Source: Perkinsus marinus ATCC 50983 (lineage: Eukaryota > Perkinsozoa > Perkinsida > Perkinsidae). Taken from it: 64,000 nucleotides of DNA. The notes beneath the pieces were generated by a model. It searched no databases. It worked only from the letters and a program-made list of their open reading frames with translations, and was not told the DNA's origin. The stretch covers positions 209,962 through 273,961 of the forward strand of contig NW_003205853.1 of the NCBI RefSeq assembly GCF_000006405.1, in the 5' to 3' direction. Shown here piece after piece: positions 50,085-60,830 of this stretch (the stretch's first letter is position 1; each line of letters opens with the position of its first letter). Position numbers and translations under genes: made by a program.

Positions 50085-51605
50085 TCAGTATCTCGAGTAG
50101 ACGAAAACTCCGAGTATGAACAGAACGGGTAACATGTGCGCAAGGTAAACCGTCAGGGACTGAGAAAACACGGACGTACATCATGACTAAAGGACTCAGG
50201 TATCCATGGGGGGAACAACAGCAAGGATAACTTACATGTCGTCCGAAAAACGTGAAGACTGTGTCCTCGAAGTGCACTGACCTGCCCGGTATCAACTCGA
50301 TCGCCGAAATCTTATGAGCACCGACGCTATGGAGCCAGACACCGAGTAAGCAGTATCCGAGGTTGTGGAACCTACAACGACGAAAACCTTTCCCTCGACT
50401 CTGGTGAGGTGTTGTGAGCATTGTTCGACCAGAGGAGCCTCTTATCAAGGGGCCTTCTCTACTGTTGAACTGTAGACTAATAGGCAAAGGACATTGATTG
50501 GCGTACCATGGGATGACATCAACTGTGGGACGGTTAGTGGGGATCTCGAGGGGGAACACGCCGCCCATCATCGTGAAAAACTGGATGTAAACGAATCCGA
50601 CTAAGGCAATACGGGGGACCTGAGTAGAAGACGAAGAAGAGGATACGATGATGATGGGAATATGATGGAAGATCCGTCGAGCAGAAGAGGCAGTATCATC
50701 TTAGGGGGAGGCTCGACTTACTCTGATGAAGATCATTGTGAGAAGGGTATTGAGCGTTATGCAGTGGATGGCACCGAAGTATATAGGGGTTCTGGGCATA
50801 AAGATATACCTATCACAAGTAATGACAAGAACAAGCAAATGATGCTCGTAAGCGTTATCACGTTAGGGCGCTTATAGTCCCTGCTGCTACTCCCAGCTTG
50901 AGTGTTCTAATGATGAGGTTTCTCCATTTTATTCGATCCTCGTGGACTATCGCCAGGGATAGTCCGACGCAGAGCATTATTTGGCACACACCGGATATTT
51001 CTGATTCCCAACATAGCATGTAAATGCAGAGAATAGTAACGACTGAGTAGCTGAGGAACTGATGGTACAGCGCCATACTTCGGCAGACGGTCTTACGTGA
51101 AATATGAGATATACGGGTGGCAAGTCGACGAAAGATGAATCCAAGTATTCGACATAAGGTAGATCATACCAAAGTATAGGTAGTTAGTTAAAGGTATAGT
51201 TGGGGTTCTGCGGAGTGGGAAACGAGGCAGCATGCCAGAATCTCCAAATAGCCAAAGCAAGTGGAATATGAGCACATATAGGATGCAATTTCCTCTGAAG
51301 AAGTCTACCGCCGGGTACCGTGACTTCTTGCCCTGCGGTTCCTCTCTGTCCCCGTCATACTCGTCATCAGCAGCGGCACCCCCATTCTCAACATTCGATA
51401 CCCTTTCGAAGCCCTTGGATGTTCCTTTATGCATTCCCCGTTCCCGCTGTGTGAGAAAATGGGCGATGCAGAGACTGCAAGAGACGATGAAACCGATCAG
51501 CGTCAGAAAGGATGCTGTTTTAAGAGAAGGAAGGGTAAAATTCTCCCACCAGTCCTCGTCTAAGGTGGGGTCGAAGAACTCCCAATCCGTCCTCTGATAT
51601 GACAT
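50085..51605 (-). CDS. Copy A: DUF1624/HGSNAT_cat-like multipass membrane protein
   Basis: Six exons join in phase to 369 residues: 51097-51605, 50862-51050, 50722-50809, 50507-50619, 50236-50371 and 50085-50159; introns 46, 52, 102, 135 and 76 bp. The start ATG at 51605 gives MSYQRTDWEFFDPTLDEDWW. An N-terminal membrane span is followed by an acidic loop, then the signature SRYPAVDFFRGNCILYVLIF and HLLWLFGDSGMLP, WESEISGVCQIMLCVGLSLA, IYFGAIHCITLNTLL, VDVIPWFHNLGYCLLGVWL and the last span FFGRHSLTVYLAHMLPVLF. RG near the first core helix, FGxxH and GRHSLxxYLxH are landmarks of DUF1624, related to heparan-alpha-glucosaminide N-acetyltransferase. Acyl transfer across a membrane is the family activity; the substrate is unknown. 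Two tandem relatives share exon sizes. Confidence 0.87.
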
Positions 51606-51936
51606 ATGATATTCTCTCAATTCAAATGAAACTGAATCATGGTTCAGTGATAATGAACCACGATGTTCTCATTACTACTACGTCACGATGGAGAACCTGC
51701 CAACGCGAAAATAGGTCCAATCATAACAGTGCAAGAACGTTCGAAAGTGTTCGTTCAGGAGGCTGAGTGGCACAAGGCGAATATTGTGAGCAGCGTGACG
51801 CGTGATGCACGGTGGCGTCACAGTCTGTGACTCACAGATCCACGGGACGAGACGGCCAGCTTGGCGAGAGTAGAGGCTGAAGGTTGATTAGACTCCTCGT
51901 CAAGTGTCTACTCTCAATCGTCAACACGCCCCTTCA

Positions 51937-52392
51937 ATGGCTTTCCCTCGTATTATTCTCACCATAATCTTTACAACCTGTTCGTTGCTTATTGTCCTTC
52001 AGCAAGGCTGTGTATCGCCTGACGATTCCTGCGAGATCGCTCCGCTCTCCGACGATCGAATGTTTCGTTTCAAGCGCACCAACGGTGACCTCGAACTATC
52101 AGAAGCCTTCCTTCCTGAGGAATCTCCCATTGCCTTCCTCTCAGTTTTCCCCCAGAGAGACGGGGTAGTTCGTACGGTCAAAAATGCATCATGGCTTGGG
52201 AACGAAAATAGGCCGGTTTATATTACATGCTCGTGGCTTTCTGTACCTTTGAGGAAAGACTTCACATGGGAATCGCCTCTACGACTGCGGCCAGCCCGGA
52301 TGACAACAGTTAGTACCATCAGCATTAATGCTTCTATCGCATGTGTCTACTCCCAGAATGTTGTCATTAGACCCCTCTATCGGCTGGACTAA
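51937..52392 (+). CDS. Possible small secreted protein
   Basis: ATG at 51937, 151 codons, TAA. The N-terminus MAFPRIILTIIFTTCSLLI is a good signal peptide, with likely cleavage near residue 24 before a Cys/Asp-rich start. The mature part is hydrophilic with three to four cysteines. Upstream frame continues but begins with GTG, so the ATG is preferred. It lies head to head with copy A (332 bp apart), and has no counterpart beside copy B, where the duplication ends nearby. No family recognised. Confidence 0.5.
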   Translation: MAFPRIILTIIFTTCSLLIVLQQGCVSPDDSCEIAPLSDDRMFRFKRTNGDLELSEAFLPEESPIAFLSVFPQRDGVVRTVKNASWLGNENRPVYITCSWLSVPLRKDFTWESPLRLRPARMTTVSTISINASIACVYSQNVVIRPLYRLD

Positions 52393-52840
52393 GTATCGTA
52401 CTTATTCAACGGGTGTTAATAAATTCCAGCGGCACACTGTCGAGAATCCTCGATAAGGTGCCGTTGCAACTTTCGAGGGCCGAGACTCGAGGATCCGAAG
52501 CTTGCCACCGTGGCGTGGGAAGAACGCCACTCTATGATTTTCAAAATAGGCATTGATGCACGTCTCAGGACATGGTTTGTAACGAAGGGGATGAGAACCT
52601 TTTAGTTGAAAATACGGACTAGAAGTGGAAGAGCGTCGATTAAGCGCGTGTTAAAACACTCTAACATCGGAGTAAATTACCCGGCGTAGACTCGTCGGTG
52701 GCAACTTCTGGGGCCATGTGCCAGGTTTCAAAGCCCGTGTAAGTGATATGACTCCTCTGACAAGGGCCTACACCCCCCTATGGTTGTCGATGATAAGCCC
52801 CAATGTAATTCCATAGTGCTGCAGTACCTCCCTGGTCCAC
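52393..52840. other. Intergenic, nothing recognised
   Basis: No convincing open frame; ends with the start of the PWP1-like remnant. Confidence 0.45.
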
Positions 52841-53700
52841 ATGGATAGTAAATCTCCCATCACCCCGGTGCGTTGGTTGCATCAAGCAGCCATGAACAGC
52901 GGCAATGTCGAGGCGGCTGAGTCGGCTCGGGACCAACGGAAGAAGCTGTTGGAGGAGCAGCTTCAGCAACAGCAGAGCGGACGGGCGGAAGAGGGTAGTA
53001 AAGGAAATGGCGCCCATGTGGGTACTGGGCTGGTCTTAGACACCGACGATGATGCCGCTGAGGGCATCGAGAAGGAGTTCAATATGGACGATTGTGACGA
53101 TGAAGTTGAGACGGATCGATTTGCTAACCTGTTTGTGGAGCCGCACCAGGTGGTGGTGGAAAGGGGGGAATCTCAGGAATTTTCACTGTGCGAAATGCTC
53201 GATAGGATGCCCGACTGGCTAAGGAGAAGGATCCCTACATGACTGGTGACGATGTTGGGAGGCGAGGCTGAGTCCGAGGACGGCCCGGATGACTACTACA
53301 CTATTAAGGACAGTGACCTCATGTTTGTGGCTGCCAACGCTGAGGATGATGCATGCAGTTTGGAGGTACATCTACATGATACCCAGCAAGGCGGGATGTA
53401 GTACCGACAACCTCCCTAGCTGATCTCAAGTGCCGGTCTAGTGTGAAGGTATGTCCATCATGACTTACTGCTAACATCGTATGATACGATGGCCCGTAGT
53501 GATGGCAGGTACTCTCGAACTTCGAGACTCGAAGAGGCCCACAATGGGAAGGTCCAGTGTGTGTCCTGGGGGCCTGGGCCAGGATTCAATATTAGCCTCT
53601 GCAGGGTATGACCGCACCGTAGCTATAAGCGATACAAGAACTGCCAAGACCATGGCTAAGGCAGCCCTACCTAAAGGGACTGGCGACCCGGGAGCGGTGA
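52841..53700 (+). pseudogene. PWP1: Broken PWP1 (WD-repeat rRNA-processing factor) copy
   Basis: The N-terminal acidic part is present (EKEFNMDDCDDEVETDRFA). In a second frame come KEKDPYMTGDDV, then EDGPDDYYTIKDSDLMFVAA and DDACSLEVHLHD, matching the conserved PWP1 stretch that precedes the WD repeats. After about 100 bp of unrelated sequence only one WD-like piece remains: EAHNGKVQCVSWGP in one frame and DSILASAGYDRTVAISDTRT in another. The seven-bladed propeller is therefore mostly missing and at least two frame changes are needed. PWP1 acts in ribosome biogenesis; this copy cannot. Some of the frame changes could be short introns, but the missing repeats could not. Confidence 0.75.
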
Positions 53701-53795
53701 GTTTGTGTTGGAGTTTCATCTGCCAGTTTATCCGTGATGCGCTCGGCTGTGTACTGTGGAGGGAGTGTCGATACACATGCCCAGTATGGGAAGAT

Positions 53796-53945
53796 TTGTA
53801 TTTGGTCAACTACATGTGTTGCTGACAATTGTGAGGGAACTTTGGAAAATCCTCGTTGGTTTCTGTACACTTCTTCCCGAATTCATATGTAAACTTCTAT
53901 ATATAGTGAGGAAAATCCTGAGTAAAGCAAGAAGCTGCCAAATAG
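53796..53945 (+). repeat. Intact copy of the dispersed repeat hit by element 1
   Basis: GGTCAACTACATGTGTTGCT to GTGAGGAAAATCCTG. The same order of motifs is found split around element 1 (25009-25076 and 40487-40550) and, more diverged, at 11716-11860. It provides the empty site used to size the element 1 target duplication. Confidence 0.8.
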
Positions 53946-54506
53946 TGAAGCTTCCCTATTGAATCCTCCTCTTGTCAAGCAAATCGTCCAGATATTGTCG
54001 ATATGGTAGGTCGCGCTGAGGTCAATGCCGGAGGGTTTTATCGACGGTGGAACTGCGACGACCGGGGACAATACTTGTGTCCTGGTAATCTCAGCTAGCC
54101 TGTTAGTCAAGGGGTGCAAGTGTTTCACGATACTGGTTTGAGTATCGACGAAGGGAATGCGGTTCTGAACCTTAGACACCTCTCGTCTATTAGTCTACCG
54201 TCACTCGACTCGAAACCTCACCCGATCCACGAACCGAGACTACGGGTGAGCAGTGAGTCTACACCTATCATATGGGTTTTAAACTCTGCCTGGGCTATCC
54301 GCTACGCGTCTAGGCTTGTGTACCTGCGGTGCGCAGCCAAACGCGAGATCTATAGGCTTGAACTTTCACGAGGCAGCGGGGAGCGTTTCCGCGAGTTCCG
54401 AGCTATCGTGGTCGCCTTCAGATTAGTCGCGGACGGTGCTCGACTCCCGATCCCGTAGGTAGAGGTTTCACGGAGGTCAAAGTTCATGTCGAAGTCGTTT
54501 GTTTGT
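53946..54506. other. Stretch without a supportable gene
   Basis: Plus-strand frame 54114-54458 (114 codons, no ATG start) contains PSLDSKPHPIHEPRLRVSSE and is not recognised. Nothing else seen. Confidence 0.35.
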
Positions 54507-54640
54507 AGTGAGTTCTGCCTCGGCGCCCCCTGCCCGCTCGAACCACCCCTTTTTTGTACTTTCCGGATCAACACGAAAGTTTGTTCGAAGTTGAGATGGC
54601 GGATGATGGAATCGTTAGCTACTGCTAATTACATCCTGTT

Positions 54641-54659
54641 GGCCCAGGTAACCTGGGCC
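54641..54659. repeat. Palindrome absent from the duplicate site
   Basis: GGCCCAGGT, A, ACCTGGGCC: perfect 19-nt palindrome. The A-side sequence at this point is GGCCCAAGTTCAATC, without the second arm. Confidence 0.92.
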
Positions 54660-55185
54660 AGGTTCAATCACTTCCAGGTATTTTATTCCACTTGTACTTA
54701 ATCTCTGAGCCTGTTAGGATGTCCTCATCATCACATGAGGGCGTCTTTGAGTTTAGGATCCTAACGCGAAGTGGGGAAACCCTCGTGAAATAGCCTCACC
54801 TTATTCAAGGAGTCCTTACGTTAGGAGTAAAAAGTTTCTATCCTAAACTCAGAGACGTTATGGCAAAGTTGGCAGCCAAACCCACTAGATTAAGTTAACA
54901 CTAAACCAAATAGAGTCGAGGTAACCAATATAGGAGTTCTAATAATTCTATGAAATACTCACGAACCAACTAGCGTCACAGCTCAAAGATACTGCGAGCT
55001 GTACGCCACAGACACAGCAGGGACAGGATAGAGACGGTCCGGCAAAACGTCCTGGTGTAAGGTATCCTAGAAGTAGGTCCCCTACCTCTAACTAGCGAAC
55101 ACAACGAACAGTTGGGAGTAAGAATCCCCGAAGGGAGAATATTAGCTCATCTGTGGATCCCGGATCATGATGCGATGGAGGGTTG

Positions 55186-56705
55186 TCAGTATCTCGAGTA
55201 GACGAAAACTCCGAGTATGAACAGAACGGGTAACATGTGCGCAAGGTAAACCGTCAGGGACTGAGAAAACACGGACGTACATCATGACTAAAGGACTCAG
55301 GTATCCATGGGGGGAACAACAGCAAGGATAACTTACATGTCGTCCGAAAAACGTGAAGACTGTGTCCTCGAAGTGCACTGACCTGCCCGGTATCAACTCG
55401 ATCGCCGAAATCTTATGAGCACCGACGCTATGGAGCCAGACACCGAGTAAGCAGTATCCGAGGTTGTGGAACCTACAACGACGAAAACCTTTCCCTCGAC
55501 TCTGGTGAGGTGTTGTGAGCATTGTTCGACCAGAGGAGCCATTTATCAAGGGGCCTTCTCTACTGTTGAACTGTAGACTAATAGGCAAAGGACATTGATT
55601 GGCGTACCATGGGATGACATCAACTGTGGACGGTTAGTGGGGATCTCGAGGGGGAACACGCCGCCCATCATCGTGAAAAACTGGATGGAAACGAATCCGA
55701 CTAAGGCAATACGGGGGACCTGAGTAGAAGACGAAGAAGAGGATACGATGATGATGGGAATATGATGGAAGATCCGTCGAGCAGAAGAGGCAGTATCATC
55801 TTAGGGGGAGGCTCAACTTACTCTGATGAAGATCATTGTGAGAAGGGTATTGAGCGTTATGCAGTGGATGGCACCGAAGTATATAGGGGATCTGGGCATA
55901 AAGATATACCTATCACAAGTAATGACAAGAACAATCAAATGATGCTCGTAAGCGTTATCACGTTAGGGCGCTTATAGTCCCTGCTGCTACTCCCAGCTTG
56001 AGTGTTCTAATGATGAGGTTTCTCCATTTTATTCGATCCTCGTGGACTATCGCCAGGGATAGTCCGACGCAGAGCATTATTTGGCACACACCGGATATTT
56101 CTGATTCCCAACATAGCATGTAAATGCAGAGAATAGTAACGACTGAGTACCTGAGGAACTGATAGTACGGCGCCATACTTCGGCAGACGGTCTTACGTGA
56201 AATATGAGATATACGGGTGGCAAGTCGACGAAAGATGAATCCAAGTATTCGACATAAGGTAGATCATACCAAAGTATAGGTAGTTACTTAAAGGTATAGT
56301 CGGGGTTCTGCGGAGTGGGAAACGAGGCAGCATGCCAGAATCTCCAAATAGCCAAAGCAAGTGGAATATGAGCACATATAGGATGCAATTTCCTCTGAAG
56401 AAGTCTACCGCCGGGTACCGTGGCTTCTTGCCCTGCGGCTCCTCTCTGTCCCCGTCATACTCGTCATCAGCAGCGGCTCCCCCATTCTCAACATTCGATA
56501 CCTTTTGGAAGCCCTTGGATGTCCCTTTATGCATTCCCCGTTCTCGCTGTGTGAGAAAATGGGCGATGCAGAGACTGCAAGAGACGATGAAACCGATCAG
56601 CGTCAGAAAGGATGCTGTTTTAAGAGAAGGAAGGGTAAAATTCTCCCACAAGTCTTCGTCTAAGGTGGGGTCGAAGAAGTCGCAAACCGTGCTCTGATAT
56701 GACAT
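55186..56705 (-). pseudogene. Copy B: frameshifted duplicate of the DUF1624-like gene
   Basis: It matches copy A exon by exon (ATG at 56705, stop TGA at 55186-55188), and all splice sites are kept. In exon 4 the run GTGGGACGG of copy A is GTGGACGG here (about 55626-55630). This one-base loss turns the frame after EIPTNRP and ends the protein before the last two membrane spans. Substitutions elsewhere (for example MSYQSTVCDFFDPTLDEDLW) leave the frame open, so inactivation looks recent. A sequencing error or a polymorphic allele could also explain the single-base difference. Confidence 0.8.
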
Positions 56706-56990
56706 ATGATATTATCTCACTTCAAATGAAACTGAATCACGGTTCAGTGATAATGAACCACGATGTTCTCATTATTATTACGGCACGATGGAGAAACTGC
56801 CAACGTGAGGATAGCTCAAGCATAACAGCGCAAGAACGCTCGAGAATGTTCGTTCAGGAGGCAGATTGACACCCTGCCAATATTGTGAGCAGCGTGACGC
56901 GTGAGGCATGGTGGCGTCACTGTGACGCCGTCACAGTCTCTGACGCACAGATCCACGAGACGAGACGGCCAGCTTGGCGAGAATAGAAGC

Positions 56991-58849
56991 TGAAGGCAAA
57001 TTGAGTATTCACCCGAAGAGACTCTCTTCGTTGTCGATTTAAAGTCGACAAACACGGAAGATCGGCTAGAAGAGTGAAGATAGTAGCAAGTGAACACTGT
57101 GGTACAGCTGTCCTCAAGCTAAGCTGGGCTAGATATTCATATATCCTGTAATACTATAACTAACGTAAAATAAGTTATTCATCCCTCGAGTCGAGTGGAT
57201 TGTGTTAACGATTACACACCAATTCAAAATGAGCATGTACCAAATTACTATCCATCACCGTCGGGTTAAGCGTGTCGGGCTGCAGACATCTTGAATCATT
57301 CACTGGATGTTGGGCACCCACTTTGCCCAAAGCTTCAACATATGCCATGATGACATTATCCCGCGCCAGGGGTGGCGGCACCTGAGAGAGTGTGTAACGG
57401 GTTCGAGTAGATGTAGCGGAAGGGTGTGATGTGATAGTAAATGTGGTGATGTCGGCTAAGATATTCTAGTTTCGCATCCTCATTTTGTGTTATTTCACCT
57501 CCATTCATATCTTTTGCTAAAACATAGCTGCTATAACATAGCACAAGCTGCGATAGTCGTTGATGATATAAGAGATGTTATAAGATTAGATTCCACTTAT
57601 TTCTTACGAGATTGGTTCATCAATACTGACGACAGTAAATCCCACGGACTTAGTAACACAAGTACTGATGAGCTTGTAGAGGTAGCTGAGCTACGGAGAC
57701 TTAGGGGAGTGGCTCAATAGGAGACGAAAGGGTAACGTGCCTTTCTGGGCGAAGTACCATCGTCAATACTATTGACTCAATAGCTATAGATCTCAGGAAG
57801 CACGCAAGCACATTGATGTGCGCGGAATCCCATAACAAGCTCGCCCAGACCTTTTACGCAATCACGCAGCTCAGCTGCGTCCCATAACAAGCTCAGCTCA
57901 GCAGCTCAGCTGCGGCAGCTGCGACCTGCCTACTGAGTAGGGCTGCAAAAAGCTAAATTCAAGCGAGCCGTGGAAGTTGGCTGATTATCCGTGTACGCAT
58001 GGAACTCTACGCTAACGGGTGCCTTCTCAAGTATGGTTGAAACCGAAATCCTGTGACCAGAGATTGGTCTTGAAATGTTCGAATCCGCAATGTGGATTCC
58101 ACAGGCTGATGCGTATAACGCAAGCAAAAATATTGTCAGAGCAGTTTTACGCGAGATAGGAGATTGGCTCGATGAGTCGGGTTCTGAGATCTTCGCCTAT
58201 TAGTGGTACAGTAATGCATGAGCATGACGTGCTCCATGGTATATGCGAACTCACGGCGTGAGTCTCACGCGCTGGTGTAATGAATTTCAGATTTTTGTAT
58301 TCAACTGGCGTCTTAGGTTGCACAAGCTCTATTTACCTAGAGCATCTATCTCATGTTGAAGACTTCGACGCTCAAGTGTTATAACTCTATTGGTGTTGCT
58401 CAATTTATACTGATCGCGTTTGCAATGTGGAAAATGATGTATGAGGAGTTGGTAATATATGGGCAGTGATATACGGTCCGTATAATACGGACAATGAACT
58501 ATGATACTGTGAACTATGATAATATGCTACACAAACACACTCCATTGACATGGTGACACCATGTCAATGGAGTGTGTTTGTGGCTGTCACCATCTTCATC
58601 ACCATCACACCATGATGGTGTTATACATCGACGATGTAACATCGTTACTGAATATTCTCGAGAAGTTTGAGTTATACTATTCTCGTAGCGGATTCTACAC
58701 CTGTGCGGTTGAATTGAACCTCATATTGCGGTTTTCGTATTGATCCCAGAATTTCTGGAAACTGCCAAAACGACGAATGGAATTGTGGTCGCGGCGAGTA
58801 GATTGGCTATTCACTTCAAGGGAGCCAAATTGAATGATTCAATTTGAAT
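56991..58849. other. Gene-poor stretch with palindromes
   Basis: No coding assignment. Near 57840-57935 is a cluster of CAGCTCAGCTGC-type palindromic repeats. 58480-58500 has CGGTCCGTATAATACGGAC, and 58530-58582 a long perfect palindrome. A plus-strand frame 57487-57720 (77 codons, no ATG start) is weak. Confidence 0.45.
58530..58582. repeat. 53-nt perfect palindrome
   Basis: 26-nt arms (CACAAACACACTCCATTGAC and ATGGTG, then the exact reverse complement) around a single central A at 58556. No mismatches. Confidence 0.96.
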
Positions 58850-59529
58850 GTCAGGGACGGCGAAGGGATGGCGTGAATCCAATATTATCCTCCAAAGGAT
58901 ACAAAAAGTACAGAGCTTCCACGATACGTGCCGTCATACGCTGCTTTTTGGTTCAGATTGAAATCTAGAAGTGGCGTCAAGTGGGATACTATCGAGCAGC
59001 TCGTGGAGCTGTTGCCGCCTTTCAGGCGTGCGACAGTGTCTATGGAATCGCTTGCTGGAGGGACTGCGTGCAAATCCACTCTGTCATATGGGTAAAATTT
59101 TTACCTCTTTTAAAGAGGTTGAGGGAACCCATCCCTGCTGTCACCGCAGCCCAGGAGGCGCAGGTGCATGATTTTCGTCTCATAGGCTTCGGACTCTCTC
59201 ATCCCGCTTCGGAGGCTGCCGGTTACCCCGCCCCGGGGGGATCGCTCTTCTCGAAAAAGCTGACTGCTGGAGCCGCTAGGAGCCACTGGACCACCCACTC
59301 TCGCCACTACAGCTGCGACGAGGAGGCGTTCATAAGAGCGTTCAAGAGGTGCAATCGACGGCTGGCTAATAGTGCTCATGTGAGAGGTATATACGTCGAG
59401 AAGGAATTGCTCGAGATTGAGCCCCAGCAGATTCCTGAGGACGACCAGCTGCTTATGTATGAGCAGGTTCTAGCAATAGAGGCAGCCATATCAGTGGACT
59501 CTTGCGAGCCGATAAAGTGTATTGGTTAG
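58850..59529 (+). CDS. Unknown protein, 3' exons
   Basis: A likely final exon runs from about 59210 to TAG at 59527-59529 and encodes YPAPGGSLFSKKLTAGAARS, HYSCDEEAFIRAFKRCNRRL and an acidic helical tail (VEKELLEIEPQQIPEDDQLL). Upstream exons near 58925-58980 (RLKSRSGVK) and 59026-59092 (ACDSVYGIACWRDC) are separated by introns of about 46 bp with good gtggga and tttcag ends. The 5' end is not located. No family was recognised. Confidence 0.42.
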
Positions 59530-59641
59530 AACACAGTACACGCGTTATTGAATACGAGACAAATCTCGAAGATGTGGGCTGAGTGAAGAACGAAGCCCCG
59601 TGAAAACCATCCGCGCTGCTAGCGCGGATCGAGTCTCAGTC

Positions 59642-60447
59642 TCAATCTTCCTCCTCCTCATCTTCAGCAACCAAGTACCCGGACTTGAGCATCAGCACGT
59701 ACTCCTCGTCTTCTCCGCTAGACTTACTTACTTCCCCACTCCCGTCGAAATTTTCACCTCGAAAACGACGTCGTCGTATACGAAATCCTCCTCAAGACCG
59801 ACGACACCAACTGCGATCCCACCTCGATCTCTCTTCGTAGCGAGAGGCCCCGGGATCTTCTTCCGCCTTGGTTCCGAAACGGACCACATCCTCACAACAT
59901 CTTCACAGTCCGGTGCTGCATTGATAGATAGGGACATCGCTGCATCGAGGTTCTGGCACCGAAGCCAGTTTCTTGCCCTAGATCTTATCCGCTGCAGAGC
60001 GCTGAAACCCCTTTCTGGGTAAAAAATCGGCCATGAATGAACATACGAGTCGAATCCTTATTTGCCGCTGGAATCGCGAAACCCTTGTGTTTTCCGCTCT
60101 CTCTCCCAGAAAGTGCTCGAATTCCCGTGCGGAAACGGGAAAATTGGCTTAGCGGGAACATTGATCGTACCCATAGGTCCCGAGGTGGTCCGGGAGAGGG
60201 TGGGGAAATCTGCTGAGTAGCAGTGCTGCTGCAGTACCCTGTATGAAAGTGTAGTCAGGGAACTAGGAGGGTCAATTGGGGAGTTCGTGCCCACAGCATC
60301 AGCTCTAAAGATGTTCAATTGGATTGGAAGGCTGCCTCTATCTCTGGGGACCTCTATCAGGGCGAAGCAGGGGGGAGGGGGTTGGAAATACCTGTGGGCG
60401 TATTTCAAAAATCTTTCCAAAGAAGCATTCTTGAGCCTTTTACGCAT
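59642..60447 (-). CDS. Unknown minus-strand protein with acidic C-terminus
   Basis: The clearest part is 59937-59735: MSLSINAAPDCEDVVRMW, then GPLATKRDRGGIAVGVVGLE and EDFVYDDVVFEVKIST. A short intron (gtaagtaagtctag or longer) leads to a last exon, EEYVLMLKSGYLVAEDEEEE, ending TGA at 59642-59644. Further upstream, 60447-60058 is open and contains RYFQPPPPCFALIEVPRDRG, but it ends in a TAA before the clear part, so it is a separate exon or unrelated. Function unknown. Confidence 0.42.
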
Positions 60448-60480
60448 GAGCTCGCCAAATTTTGTCTAAACCGCTTTCAA
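60403..60480. repeat. Diverged repeat pair (partner 63252-63332)
   Basis: CAAAAATCTTTCC...TTGAGCCTTTTACGCATGAG...CCAAATTTTGTCTAAACCG here parallels TAAAAATCCCTTAAGG...TTGAGATCTTCATGCATGGG...CCAAATCTCACCCAAACCG upstream of copy D. Roughly 70 percent similar by eye. Confidence 0.55.
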
Positions 60481-60564
60481 AGTTCTCCTCAGAGAAGTCC
60501 AAGGAAAGTTAAACCATTAACTTCCTGAGCTTCAAGGACCCTTATTGAAAGAGCTCGCTAATCA

Positions 60565-60589
60565 CTTCCTGCGAGAACCTCGCAGGAAG
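60565..60589. repeat. Perfect 11-bp stem hairpin
   Basis: CTTCCTGCGAG, loop AAC, CTCGCAGGAAG. It lies about 240 bp beyond the stop codon of copy C on its strand. Confidence 0.9.
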
Positions 60590-60830
60590 GCCTTCGCGTT
60601 AAAATGCTGAAGAAGCGAATGTCTGCCAGGTACCCACCGAGCAATTTCGGGAGTTGCCGAAGCGACAACAGACCGCCCGACTTGGTTGACGAGAAAGGGA
60701 GCACTGCCGATCATTTAGAAAACCCGAAACCCGGAACTTCCGGGCCGGAAGCCCGACCCGCACTGACAACACCAACCAATCAGATACTTCCAGGTATGCC
60801 GTATAGCCGCTGAGTGAAGAGAATGCGAGA

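Larger units (their letters stand above)
54507..56990. repeat. Segmental duplication, B side (partner 49437-51900)
   Basis: From about 54507 the sequence parallels 49437 onward and ends around 56990, just past copy B. Over the gene the offset is a constant 5100 bp above 55630 and 5101 bp below. Identity over the gene is about 97-98 percent by eye. Indels: 150 bp extra in A (49545-49668), about 190 bp extra in B (about 54865-55055), and a 14-bp palindrome-forming insertion in B (54641-54659). Confidence 0.9.

Noticed and set aside
50500-50571. Continuous reading of copy A exon 4 through PWYANQCPLPISLQFN
   Set aside because: The frame stays open, but copy C shows a conserved intron here, and splicing yields the family motif PWFHNLGYCLLGVWL in both copies.
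59600-60022. Plus-strand 140-codon frame with a hydrophobic start
   Set aside because: The minus strand here has better coding character with a spliced acidic C-terminus; the plus frame is likely its shadow.
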